Source of the DNA: Pseudodesulfovibrio sp.
GTDB taxonomy: Bacteria; Desulfobacterota; Desulfovibrionia; Desulfovibrionales; Desulfovibrionaceae
NCBI GenBank assembly: GCA_016342345.1
Contig: JAEINO010000031.1
Location: 1 to 39,997, forward strand
DNA length: 39,997 nucleotides
Reading direction: 5' to 3'
Shown here: positions 27,234-36,025 of the stretch, piece after piece
Layout of the letters: the number at the start of each line of letters is the position of its first letter
Position numbering within the stretch: position 1 is the stretch's first letter
Position numbers and translations under genes: made by a program
The notes under the pieces: generated by a model
What the model saw: only the letters and a program-made list of their open reading frames with translations
What the model was told of the DNA's origin: nothing
The model's database searches: none

Positions 27234-29596
27234 ATCCCAGCCTTAGCATCCACCACGCATATGACTTTCTCAAAGACAAGAGACGAGTGCTATATTCTCT
27301 CAGTCTTATCCTCTTGTTTCTATGTCTCGTCACTTTTGCCAGATCTCCCATTCGAGCAGATATTCAAACGATGCTCCCTGAAGGCAAAGACGGTAGCTTG
27401 GCACGCGACTTTGAAATGCTATCTCATTCCAGCTTGACCAATAATATATTTATCTCAATACGGGCTAAAAGTAGTGCAAACCAAAAAGACCTGCTCGATG
27501 CTGCAGACTTGATGGCCAAAGAACTCTCTTCCCCGCATTTCAACATGATAGAGCCTGCCTCCGTACAACCGGTTAAGGTCATTGAATTCCTTTTGGACAA
27601 TGCACCAAACCTCATGAGTATAGATGACCTTGATCGTGTTGAGAAACTTCTGAAGCCAAACCAGATTCAAACCAAACTGGCTCATAATTATCGAGAATTA
27701 TCATCACCGCAAGGCATTGCCATGAAGTCGCTTATCCGTCGCGACCCACTTGGATTCCGCAACATACTTGCTCCCCGTCTCAAGACCTTTGAGGCATTGT
27801 CTGAAGCAACCATCGCAGAAGGGCATGTCTTCAGCAATGACCGAAAAGCCATTCTACTCACAGCCAAGTCTGATATAATGTTAACCGACGCAGATGGTTC
27901 AGCCCAATTGTTGACTCAATTCAACGAAGCCAAAAACAAACTCCCCACGACAATCGAAGCAGAATTGGTCAGTGGTCATGTTCACACGAATGCAAACGCC
28001 ACGACCATCAAACAGGACCTCCTAACTATATCCACAGTTGCTCTAGTGGCCCTGTCATTACTCTTCGTCCTGTATTTCCGTTCATTCCAAGCCATCGGAG
28101 TCTTCCTGGCCCCTCTCGTTGCCATGTGTGCGGCTCTCGGTGCATTAGCTGTCTTCAACGATTCGGTTTCAGCCATCGTCATTGGCTTCGGAGCAGTATT
28201 AATCGGAATATCAATTGATTTCGCCATGCATGTTTATTTCGCAATTGCACGCCACCCCGGTAATCCGGGTGAAGCAGCTCATGCCGTTTCAAGACCGATT
28301 CTCTTCTGTGGTTTGACATCCTGTGCCGCCTTTGGGGCTCTTTTCCTGTCCGGCATGCCCGGCATCAGACAACTCGCGCTGTTCTCCATCACAGGTCTGG
28401 TTGCATCGGCTATATTTTCGCTTCTGGTTCTTCCTCATTTGTGCAGGGGAGCCCGTATTGTGCATAAACAAAAACTCGGCAACAACTCGATTATCCAACA
28501 CCCAAAGTCCATGCTTGCTCTATGGGGCATCGTCATGGCTACCTGCCTCTGGTTTGGCTCCTCTGTCAGTATCGACCCTGACCTGAGAAGCATTGGATAT
28601 GTCCCCAAATCCGTTCAGGAAGCTGAACAGCGCTTTAACGAAACCTGGGGCAACATAAGGGAAAAAGCTGTCATCTTCGCTGAAGGAAAAAATCTTAGAG
28701 AAGCCCTCAGCAAGAACGAACGCACCAGAAGCGCGCTTGCCGCCAACCTCCCGAATGTCAAAGCGGTAAGCATGGCCCCATTAATCCCCTCATTAGAAAC
28801 CCAAGCCCGAAATCGTAAAGAATGGTCAGCCTTCTGGTCTCCAGAACGCCGACAGACAACAGTCGACCATATCCAAAATCAAGGGAAAGCCATAGGTTTC
28901 TCAAGGAAAGCATTCAAACCTTTTGAGCATTTTCTATCTGCCCAGCCTGAAGACATTGCTCCCGCGGAACTGGACAAAGCCAGCCTGGGTTTTCTGATTG
29001 ATATGTTCATGCCCAAATCCCAGTCTGGAAAAATCACCCTGGTGACATTCCTTCCCAGCTCAAAAGACATTCAAGAGTTCTTTTCACCCGAGATGGAACA
29101 CGAGCTTGGAGTTCGACTTATTTCAAATTCCAGATTCAAAGCATCGCTGGAAGAAGCGATGGACAACGACATTAAACACTTCATCTCCATTTCCGGACTG
29201 ACCGTTGGACTTCTTGTTTTCGCCCTTTTCCGAGATGTAAGACGCTCATGCCTAGCGCTTCTTCCGGCTACAACGGGTATTGCCATGGTGTTTGGCCTTC
29301 TCGGCCTTACCGGCACCTCTCTCAATCTGTTTCATATCACTGCTCTGCCCTTGATCATTGGCCTCGGAGCGGACTATGGAATATTCCTTGTAAACCGCGA
29401 GACTCAACTATCCAAACTAGCGACAATCGCTGCGGTTAAGGTGTCAGGTCTGACGACACTGGCAGGCTTCGGCGTCCTCGTCTTAGCGAAGCACCCGTCC
29501 CTTCACTCCTTAGGCATCACTGTCCTGGTTGGAGTCGGCGCAGCTTTGATTTCTGCTCTCTATATGATGCCACATCTCCTGAGGAGGCATCCATGA
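27230..29596 (+). CDS. MMPL/RND-type lipid exporter (ApeM-like)
   Basis: 788 residues, starting by ATGA overlap. One membrane segment (about 21-38) precedes a periplasmic domain to about 262, then a five-helix bundle (263-405); the same layout repeats in the second half. The proton-relay-type acidic sites are visible: GISID (D330) and GLGAD (about 715). The size and two-fold repeat fit MMPL proteins, and in aryl-polyene clusters this gene (ApeM type) exports the lipid to the outer membrane. It is coupled to the LolA-like carrier and the DUF3261 lipoprotein by overlapping start/stop codons. Confidence 0.9.
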   Translation: MNPSLSIHHAYDFLKDKRRVLYSLSLILLFLCLVTFARSPIRADIQTMLPEGKDGSLARDFEMLSHSSLTNNIFISIRAKSSANQKDLLDAADLMAKELSSPHFNMIEPASVQPVKVIEFLLDNAPNLMSIDDLDRVEKLLKPNQIQTKLAHNYRELSSPQGIAMKSLIRRDPLGFRNILAPRLKTFEALSEATIAEGHVFSNDRKAILLTAKSDIMLTDADGSAQLLTQFNEAKNKLPTTIEAELVSGHVHTNANATTIKQDLLTISTVALVALSLLFVLYFRSFQAIGVFLAPLVAMCAALGALAVFNDSVSAIVIGFGAVLIGISIDFAMHVYFAIARHPGNPGEAAHAVSRPILFCGLTSCAAFGALFLSGMPGIRQLALFSITGLVASAIFSLLVLPHLCRGARIVHKQKLGNNSIIQHPKSMLALWGIVMATCLWFGSSVSIDPDLRSIGYVPKSVQEAEQRFNETWGNIREKAVIFAEGKNLREALSKNERTRSALAANLPNVKAVSMAPLIPSLETQARNRKEWSAFWSPERRQTTVDHIQNQGKAIGFSRKAFKPFEHFLSAQPEDIAPAELDKASLGFLIDMFMPKSQSGKITLVTFLPSSKDIQEFFSPEMEHELGVRLISNSRFKASLEEAMDNDIKHFISISGLTVGLLVFALFRDVRRSCLALLPATTGIAMVFGLLGLTGTSLNLFHITALPLIIGLGADYGIFLVNRETQLSKLATIAAVKVSGLTTLAGFGVLVLAKHPSLHSLGITVLVGVGAALISALYMMPHLLRRHP

Positions 29597-30252
29597 AGCT
29601 CTCATCTCTCATAATTGCCCTCTTTATCCTGAGCGCATGCACGACAACAAACAACACGGCACCCAGTCCAGGCTCCCTTTGCTCGGCTGACAGCAACACT
29701 CTGGATTCACAATGGTACAACCAGAAACATACATACCGTCTCCGACATGGGGGCATTCTTCAATTAAGAGAGAAGACAATTCCCATCACAGGATTTATGG
29801 TACTCGACACCAATAGTACAACAGCCGATGTTGTCATCCTGGCTGGCTTAGGCATCAAGCTCGCAACCTTGAAGATTTCCCAAGATTCATACAAAATAGT
29901 CTACGCCAGTCCCGTTGCAAGACGCATCCCGCACTTCTTCGAACAATGTGCCTTTTCTATTCAACACACATTTTTAAAGGGCTTCCCAAAGGAGGAAAGC
30001 CCTTGTTCCATGGTTAACGGCATGCGTGAGTATGTCGAAGAAACCCTAGAGGGAACACTGCATTCCAGAATTGACCCTTTGTCTGATTCCATGACAGACA
30101 AAGTTCTTGAATCAAATAATAAAATCTGGACTGTACAGTATCAGGGAACAACAGATATCAATAACACCCGCTTTCCCGAGAAAGTCACGTTCAACCATAT
30201 CACTCGAAACTATACTGTCATCCTGCGACTCAAGAGCGCCGAAATACAATGA
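29593..30252 (+). CDS. DUF3261 lipoprotein (ApeN-like)
   Basis: 219 residues, coupled to the exporter gene by a four-base overlap. The lipobox is LSAC with lipid-modified Cys 16. The body, with LRHGGILQLREKTIPITGFMVLDT-like pattern and an LGIKLATLKIS stretch, fits the DUF3261 lipoproteins that accompany MMPL exporters in aryl-polyene clusters. It probably receives or positions the exported lipid at the outer membrane, in a LolB-like role; this is inference from context. Confidence 0.8.
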   Translation: MKLSSLIIALFILSACTTTNNTAPSPGSLCSADSNTLDSQWYNQKHTYRLRHGGILQLREKTIPITGFMVLDTNSTTADVVILAGLGIKLATLKISQDSYKIVYASPVARRIPHFFEQCAFSIQHTFLKGFPKEESPCSMVNGMREYVEETLEGTLHSRIDPLSDSMTDKVLESNNKIWTVQYQGTTDINNTRFPEKVTFNHITRNYTVILRLKSAEIQ

Positions 30253-30626
30253 GCATACTCGAAAATGCGATAATCGCTGCAGGAGCACAAATCCAGGTTA
30301 AAGGCGACGAATTCATGAAAGAATTCACCTTCGAAGCCGATTTCATCGGATTTGACGGCCATTTCCCAGACAACCCGATACTGCCTGCCGTCGTTCAGCT
30401 TATGGCTGGCACTGTTGCAACCGGAGAAGCCGTAGGAGAGCAACTTTTTGCGAACGGTGTAAGCCGAGCAAAGTTTCTCAAGCAGATCAGACCGGGAAAC
30501 CTTCTTCTGGTGAAGGGTACACTGACGGCAAAAGATGAAATCATCACTGCAGCGATTAAGATGTCAGTCGATGGGGAAATCGCATCGACATTTCAAATCA
30601 AGTTAACCCGCCAGGGGGAACAATGA
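30249..30626 (+). CDS. ApeI-like 3-hydroxyacyl-ACP dehydratase (hotdog)
   Basis: 125 residues, single hotdog domain. The active-site GHFPDNPILP holds the catalytic histidine H38. The position that carries the catalytic Glu or Asp in FabZ/FabA is occupied by Gln (AVVQLMAG), so by itself this subunit has only half of the usual dyad. It overlaps the DUF3261 gene (ATGA) and the thioesterase gene (ATGA). In characterised aryl-polyene systems ApeI is reported to work as a pair with ApeP; here the ApeP counterpart is the hotdog end of the radical SAM fusion. Confidence 0.87.
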   Translation: MSILENAIIAAGAQIQVKGDEFMKEFTFEADFIGFDGHFPDNPILPAVVQLMAGTVATGEAVGEQLFANGVSRAKFLKQIRPGNLLLVKGTLTAKDEIITAAIKMSVDGEIASTFQIKLTRQGEQ

Positions 30627-31081
30627 GAAAGCCCTACTTTAAAGGAATCGACGGTGCCCCTGAACCTTTGAGAGCCACTTTTAAACGTAAAGTACGTTTT
30701 GAAGAAGTAGATCCTCTTGGCATCGTATGGCACGGACGCTATCCCAGCTACTTTGAAGACGGAAGAGTCACACTCGGACATTTGAACGGCATCGGCTACC
30801 TGGATTTTAGGGAACAAAATGTAGCTGCGCCCATCAAACAGATGCACATGGATTACATTAAACCCCTCTATTACGGTGACACTGCTCATATCGAGGCCAT
30901 CCTTCACTGGAACGAAGCGGCACGGCTCAACTACGAATTTATCATACGCAACGACACCGGAGAAATAACCACTACCGGCTATACGGTGCAGCTTTTTATA
31001 GACAGTAACCAAGAACTGATGATGTTCTTGCCAGATTTCTACATGAACTTCCTTCAGCGCTGGAAAGCCGGAAAACTGTAA
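30623..31081 (+). CDS. 4HBT-family acyl-ACP/CoA thioesterase (ApeK-like)
   Basis: 152 residues. The 4-hydroxybenzoyl-CoA thioesterase motif EVDPLGIVWHGRYPSYFED is at 28-46 with the catalytic Asp at D30. It hydrolyses thioesters of acyl-ACP or acyl-CoA; in aryl-polyene clusters the equivalent (ApeK) is thought to remove stalled or mis-primed chains, or to release product. It is coupled by overlap to the dehydratase, and its stop directly abuts the next start. Confidence 0.87.
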   Translation: MRKPYFKGIDGAPEPLRATFKRKVRFEEVDPLGIVWHGRYPSYFEDGRVTLGHLNGIGYLDFREQNVAAPIKQMHMDYIKPLYYGDTAHIEAILHWNEAARLNYEFIIRNDTGEITTTGYTVQLFIDSNQELMMFLPDFYMNFLQRWKAGKL

Positions 31082-32467
31082 ATGGCTCGCATCCTACTCA
31101 TATCAACGAACACCACGACCGAACCGTATCCGGTATACCCGCTCGGGATGTCAGTGATCGCCTCTGCGCTAAACGCAGCAGGCCACACTGTCAGACAATT
31201 CGATTTCCTCATGGCCAAGTCCAGCCTTGAGTGCCTCGGGCAGGCGTTAATTGAGTTTCGTCCTGACATGACAGGAATTTCCCTGCGCAATATTGATAAT
31301 GTGGACTCTCTTTCATCAGACACAAACTGGTATCTCGGGAATGTAAAAGAAGTCACCGCCTTCCTGAAAGCACAGGAACAAACTGTCATAGTCGGCGGCC
31401 CTGGATTCTCCCTGATGCCTGATGACATACTTGATTTTCTCGGTGCCGACCACGGAGTGGTTGGGGAAGGCGAACGAAAAATAGTCAAACTCGTCTCCAT
31501 GATTGAATCCGGAGTCAAAACCCCAAAAATATTTAAAGCGGAATCGGGATTACAGTCGAAGGACATGCACACTCCACTTTGGGATCAGGCCCTCGTAGAT
31601 TTCTATTTAGAACAAAGCGGCATCGTGAACATACAGACCAAGCGAGGGTGCGAAAATAGATGCAACTATTGCTCATACCCTACCATCGAGGGAAGAGTCA
31701 TCAGGCCTAGAGATGCCGCAGAGGTTGCGGAAGAAATTGAAAAACTGCACAGAAAATTCAACGTTGAAACCATATTTTTTACCGACTCTGTTTTCAACGA
31801 CAGTCACGGACACTACCTTGAAGTTGCAGAACACCTTGCAAGACGGAATCTGCCTGTCCAGTGGAGTGCATTTTTTCAGCCGACCCTTATCAAAACAGCA
31901 GATCTCAAGCTCCTCAAACGTTCTGGTCTGCAGGCCATGGAAGTGGGAACAGATGCTTCTACCGATGCGACCCTTACAGCAATGGGAAAACCATTTCTAT
32001 TTGAGGACGTCATCCGCTTCAACAAAGCCTGCGTATCTGAACACATCCCTTGTGCCCACTTTGTCATATTCGGTGGTCTTGACGAAACCCCGAAGACTGT
32101 CCAACAGGGAATCAATAACCTGAATGAACTGGACAACTGTGTCGTTTTTCCCTTTTCCGGCATCAGACTGTATAAGGGGACCCCTCTTTACTCACACGCA
32201 AAGCGAGAGGGCATTATCTCACCAGACACATCACTCCTTAAACCACTATATTATTTTTCACCCCAAATTGATCCAGACGCCATGAATGAAGCTCTTATCA
32301 AGGGCTTTTCAGGAAGGAGAGACCGGATATTCCCTCCGTCCGACGGCCAGGACAGGATGAATGTATTGCGACGTTTCGGCTATCGAGGACTTTTATGGGA
32401 TACGCTTATCAAGTTTCCAGAAACCGAAAAGCAAGCTCAACCAATAAAGGACACGGTATGGGCATAA
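31082..32467 (+). CDS. B12-type radical SAM enzyme of lipid-biosynthesis context
   Basis: 461 residues. The N-terminal 150 residues have a cobalamin-binding-like Rossmann fold with VGGPGFSLMPDDIL, but the DxHxxG base-off motif is missing. The radical SAM motif is RGCENRCNYC (C190, C194, C197), followed by FFTDSVFND and VGTDAS, typical of this subgroup. Such enzymes methylate or otherwise functionalise unreactive carbons; related genes are often found beside fatty-acid-like or hopanoid lipid genes. No dedicated partner is visible except the flavoprotein and the second radical SAM gene in the same cluster. It overlaps the next gene by ten bases. The reaction and substrate are unknown. Confidence 0.8.
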   Translation: MARILLISTNTTTEPYPVYPLGMSVIASALNAAGHTVRQFDFLMAKSSLECLGQALIEFRPDMTGISLRNIDNVDSLSSDTNWYLGNVKEVTAFLKAQEQTVIVGGPGFSLMPDDILDFLGADHGVVGEGERKIVKLVSMIESGVKTPKIFKAESGLQSKDMHTPLWDQALVDFYLEQSGIVNIQTKRGCENRCNYCSYPTIEGRVIRPRDAAEVAEEIEKLHRKFNVETIFFTDSVFNDSHGHYLEVAEHLARRNLPVQWSAFFQPTLIKTADLKLLKRSGLQAMEVGTDASTDATLTAMGKPFLFEDVIRFNKACVSEHIPCAHFVIFGGLDETPKTVQQGINNLNELDNCVVFPFSGIRLYKGTPLYSHAKREGIISPDTSLLKPLYYFSPQIDPDAMNEALIKGFSGRRDRIFPPSDGQDRMNVLRRFGYRGLLWDTLIKFPETEKQAQPIKDTVWA

Positions 32468-33630
32468 AAAAAACAGACGCACTCATCGTAATACCCGTCT
32501 ACAATCACGGGACAACGCTTCGCCAGGTTGTCGAAGAGACTCTGGCCATTCATCCCGACGTCTTGGTCGTTGACGATGGAAGTACGGACTGCGGCACCGA
32601 CACCATAGCAGACCTTCCGGCACAGATTATCCGTCATGAAAACAATAAGGGTAAAGGGCAGGCAATACTGACCGCAGTGGCAGAAGCCAGAAGGCTCAAA
32701 AAAACCCACATTATTACTCTTGATGCAGATGCTCAGCACTTCCCTTCTGATATTCCTTCATTCAACGTGGCCATTGAAGCTGAACCACGGGCCATATTCA
32801 TTGGAGCGCGACGGTTTACAGTCCCCAACATACCTGCTTCTTCTAAATTTGGTCGCAGTTTTTCCAACTTCTGGCTCCGGGTCCAGACTGGCTTAAAAGT
32901 ATCCGATGTCCAGTGCGGTTTCCGCGCCTACCCAATCGCAATATTCGATGCCATCAAAACATCAGAGCGTCGATTTGCCTTTGAAATCGAAGTTCTGGTC
33001 AAGGCAGCATGGGCCGGATATCCGCTCATGGACGTGGACATAGATGTCTTTTACCCCACCCCCGAAGAAAGAATTTCACATTTCAGGGCTCTCAAGGACA
33101 ATGTGGAAATCTCACTTATGAATACTCGATTGACTGCACGGTCCTTCCTCCCGCTTCCTCACCGGCAATACACGGAAAATGAAGACGGCAAGGTAAGTCC
33201 GATTCATCCTCTTAAATCTCTTCGTATATTGCTGGAAAAAAACAAAACACCAAGTTCACTGGCCTTGGCTGGCACACTCGGCATGCTTCTCGGGACTCTT
33301 CCCTTGATAGGACTTCATTCACTATCAATTGTTATTATCCTTGGATACTTTCGGCTCAACAAGATCACAGGGCTGGCTGTCAGCCAACTTTGTATTCCAC
33401 CCTTCGTTCCGGCCTTATGCATCGAAGTGGGCTACTACATACGCCACGGACATTTTCTTACCGACATATCACTCCAGACACTCGGCTATGAAGCTCTCGA
33501 CAGAATTTGGGAATGGATGCTCGGCTCTCTGGTCCTCGGCCCAGTGCTGGGACTGAGCATAGGAATTGTGATTTATCTGATGGCCCTCGCTGTTAAAATA
33601 CGATTAAACCGCAAGGGAACCACTGCATAA
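32458..33630 (+). CDS. GT2 glycosyltransferase with C-terminal DUF2062 membrane domain
   Basis: 390 residues from ATG 32458, which has AAGG upstream; a longer start at 32395 lies inside the previous gene and is rejected. The GT2 domain shows VIPVYNHG, VVDDGSTD (D39-D44) and DADAQH (89-94). From about 265 on, the DUF2062 membrane region has several helices (LALAGTLGMLLG, LSIVIILGYF, ALCIEVGYYI and a final helix). In aryl-polyene clusters a single ApeJ protein combines glycosyltransferase and acyltransferase parts; here they are two adjacent genes. It would add a sugar to the polyene lipid at the membrane. Confidence 0.87.
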   Translation: MGIKKTDALIVIPVYNHGTTLRQVVEETLAIHPDVLVVDDGSTDCGTDTIADLPAQIIRHENNKGKGQAILTAVAEARRLKKTHIITLDADAQHFPSDIPSFNVAIEAEPRAIFIGARRFTVPNIPASSKFGRSFSNFWLRVQTGLKVSDVQCGFRAYPIAIFDAIKTSERRFAFEIEVLVKAAWAGYPLMDVDIDVFYPTPEERISHFRALKDNVEISLMNTRLTARSFLPLPHRQYTENEDGKVSPIHPLKSLRILLEKNKTPSSLALAGTLGMLLGTLPLIGLHSLSIVIILGYFRLNKITGLAVSQLCIPPFVPALCIEVGYYIRHGHFLTDISLQTLGYEALDRIWEWMLGSLVLGPVLGLSIGIVIYLMALAVKIRLNRKGTTA

Positions 33631-33650
33631 TCAATACAAAACTATTTCCA

Positions 33651-34574
33651 ATGAATATGAACAAAAAAAACAATACAGCATGGTCCAGCCGAAGCCTGGC
33701 CTCGGCATTTGCCCATAAAATATTCTACTATGCCATCAGGATAGCAGGACGGGGCATCGCCTATTTCATGCTTTTTTTTGTTGTGGGATTCTACACTTGT
33801 ATCCCAAAGATAAGAAATCGCTCCCGAGAATATCGAATCAAAAGATTTGGCGAACGCTCATTCCTAGGCGAGCTGACCGATTGCTTCAGACTACAAATGG
33901 AATTCGGCAAAATGCTTGTCGATCGCGCTGTAATGGGAATTCTTGGTGAATTCATCATGTCTGCGACTGAACAAGACAAACAAACAATGACTGACCTGAT
34001 TTCACAAGGGAGGGGGTTGATTCTTATCACTGGACATGTTGGGTGCTGGCAACTCGGCATGTCGGTCCTTGACTCGCTAGACGTTCCCAAAGCCGTGGTC
34101 ATGTACCGAGATGACTCTGACGTGGACAAGCATTACTTTGAACATAATAAAAAGACAAATGAACTCCCATTCACCATCATCGACCCACGCAGCCCCATGG
34201 GTGGCACCCTTGAAATGATGAATGTACTCAAGAAGGGCGGCATCCTCTGCATGATGGGCGATAGAAATTTTGGAAGCCCAAATGGAATCGTTGACGTTAA
34301 TTTCATGAATGGCAATATTAACGTTCCCATTAGCGCGTATAAGATCGCTTCCGCCATGGAAGTTCCCATTATTGCAACCTTCTCACACCGCACCGGAGCG
34401 GGCCAAGGACAAATTTGGATTTCAAGGTTAATTGATGTTCCCCAAAATCTAGGACGCAGCATGGATGCATACCGCCCTTACGCCCAACTGTTTGCTGACG
34501 GCTTGGACGAGTTCGTCGATGCGCACCCATTTCAATTCTACAACTTCTTCAACATGTGGAAAAACGCTGAGTAA
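33651..34574 (+). CDS. LpxL/HtrB-like acyltransferase (ApeJ acyltransferase half)
   Basis: 307 residues. An N-terminal membrane segment (about 34-52) leads into the LpxL/LpxM-type fold. The HX4(D/E) motif is present as GHVGCWQ, with H129 and Gln at 134 in place of the usual acidic residue. The later GDRNFGSPNG and VPIIATFSHRTG segments match the family. The enzyme transfers an acyl group, here probably the polyene or a fatty acid, to a glycosylated lipid. An A8 tract lies in codons 4-7. It follows the GT2-DUF2062 gene and precedes ACP 2 by three bases. Confidence 0.8.
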   Translation: MNMNKKNNTAWSSRSLASAFAHKIFYYAIRIAGRGIAYFMLFFVVGFYTCIPKIRNRSREYRIKRFGERSFLGELTDCFRLQMEFGKMLVDRAVMGILGEFIMSATEQDKQTMTDLISQGRGLILITGHVGCWQLGMSVLDSLDVPKAVVMYRDDSDVDKHYFEHNKKTNELPFTIIDPRSPMGGTLEMMNVLKKGGILCMMGDRNFGSPNGIVDVNFMNGNINVPISAYKIASAMEVPIIATFSHRTGAGQGQIWISRLIDVPQNLGRSMDAYRPYAQLFADGLDEFVDAHPFQFYNFFNMWKNAE

Positions 34575-34577
34575 TAT

Positions 34578-34829
34578 ATGAGCCTCAAAGATAAGATCAA
34601 AAAGACACTGGTACAGGAACTGGACCTCATCGACATCAACCCCAACGAAATCAATGATAAAGATCCTCTTTTCGGAGATGAAGGACTTGGCTTGGATTCT
34701 CTGGACGCAGTTGAGATAGTCGTCCTGGTGCAGAAGTTCTTTAACGCCGAAATCAAGGATATTGAAGAAGGGAAGATTGCACTTCAGTCGGTCAACTCGC
34801 TCGCCAAATTCATCGAGGAAAAGCAATAA
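34578..34829 (+). CDS. Acyl carrier protein 2
   Basis: 83 residues, with GLDSLDAVEIVVLV; the phosphopantetheine site is S41. It shares the short acidic four-helix layout of ACP 1 but is clearly a different sequence. Placed between the acyltransferase and the active ketosynthase of the KS/CLF pair, it is the likely carrier for the chain made by that pair, whereas ACP 1 sits with the other two ketosynthases. This division is inference from gene order. Confidence 0.92.
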   Translation: MSLKDKIKKTLVQELDLIDINPNEINDKDPLFGDEGLGLDSLDAVEIVVLVQKFFNAEIKDIEEGKIALQSVNSLAKFIEEKQ

Positions 34830-34831
34830 CC

Positions 34832-36025
34832 ATGTCGGATCTCGGGACTATAAACATCATCGGAGCCGCTTGCATATGTGCTGCCGGTGCAACTCTCGAC
34901 GACTGTATGGATTCAATGCTCGCAAAACGAGGTGCCCCTGTTGCACCTTCGCTATTCAAATGCGAGCTGACAGAAATCTACCCCGTTTTCGAAGTACCAA
35001 ACGAATTCATAAACAATTCCAGTCCTCATCTGACAAGAACCGCAAATCTGTTGAGAGCGACTGTCGACGATGCTTTTACAGGTTCCGGCATATCTCACAA
35101 AAACCTTGAAAGCCTCAAGGTCGGCGTATGTATCGGTACATCAGTCGGGGCGTCGCTCAGTTTTCTCGACTTCTACAGAACATGGAAACAGGGTAGGCAC
35201 CCAGAACTTGACCCTATTCATCGCTACCTGAAAAGCAATCCGGCAGACATCATCGTAAATCAATATGCACTGGACGGACCAAGCCAAACGGTCGTCAATG
35301 CCTGCACTTCAGGTACAGATGCTATTGGCATCGGCGCATCCTGGATACGGCACGGTCTCTGCGACATCGTCATTGCTGGCGGCACCGACGAACTCAGTGA
35401 AATATCATACAATGGATTCGCAAGCCTGAAAATCACCAGCCCGGAACCCTGTCGCCCTTTCGACAAGGACCGTAGCGGGCTCAACCTTGGCGAAGGAGCT
35501 GGAGTACTTCTGCTTGCGTCTGACAATGCTGTAGATAAACTTTCGCCCAGAATTCGGGGCAAGGTCCTCGGGTATGGCACTTTCGGCGATGCTCACCACC
35601 TAACCGCCCCACATCCAAAAGCGCGCGGACTAAAAATGGCTCTGAAAGCTGCATTTAAAAACACTACTCTTGGGTATGGAGATATTGACTTCATCAACGT
35701 TCATGGAACCGGCACTCCAACAAATGATCATGTGGAAGGACTCGCTCTGCAGGAGATATTCCCCACAACACCATATTCCGCCACCAAGGGATTCACCGGA
35801 CATACTCTCGGTGCGGCGGGAGCTATTGAAGCAGCATTCACCCTGGCGTGTATGGAGCGGGGAGAACTTCCCCCAAGCAAAGGATTTGCAGAAGTTGATC
35901 CCGGGATAGGCTGTAGGCCCATCGCCGAACGGACCCAAAAGTCATGCCGATATGCTCTCTCCCAATCCCTTGCCTTTGGAGGGAACAATTCCGTTCTCAT
36001 CCTTGAAGGAGGTGAAGGCATATGA
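34832..36025 (+). CDS. Beta-ketoacyl-ACP synthase of the KS/CLF pair (KS 3)
   Basis: 397 residues with a complete triad: C158 in VNACTSGT, H291 in NVHGTGTPTND and H324 in GFTGHT, with K319. It is the catalytic half of a heterodimeric condensing enzyme; the CLF gene directly follows with a four-base overlap (ATGA). In aryl-polyene clusters the equivalent pair is ApeO and ApeC. It starts two bases after the ACP 2 stop. The three complete ketosynthases plus one CLF suggest two condensation systems in the same cluster. Confidence 0.9.
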   Translation: MSDLGTINIIGAACICAAGATLDDCMDSMLAKRGAPVAPSLFKCELTEIYPVFEVPNEFINNSSPHLTRTANLLRATVDDAFTGSGISHKNLESLKVGVCIGTSVGASLSFLDFYRTWKQGRHPELDPIHRYLKSNPADIIVNQYALDGPSQTVVNACTSGTDAIGIGASWIRHGLCDIVIAGGTDELSEISYNGFASLKITSPEPCRPFDKDRSGLNLGEGAGVLLLASDNAVDKLSPRIRGKVLGYGTFGDAHHLTAPHPKARGLKMALKAAFKNTTLGYGDIDFINVHGTGTPTNDHVEGLALQEIFPTTPYSATKGFTGHTLGAAGAIEAAFTLACMERGELPPSKGFAEVDPGIGCRPIAERTQKSCRYALSQSLAFGGNNSVLILEGGEGI

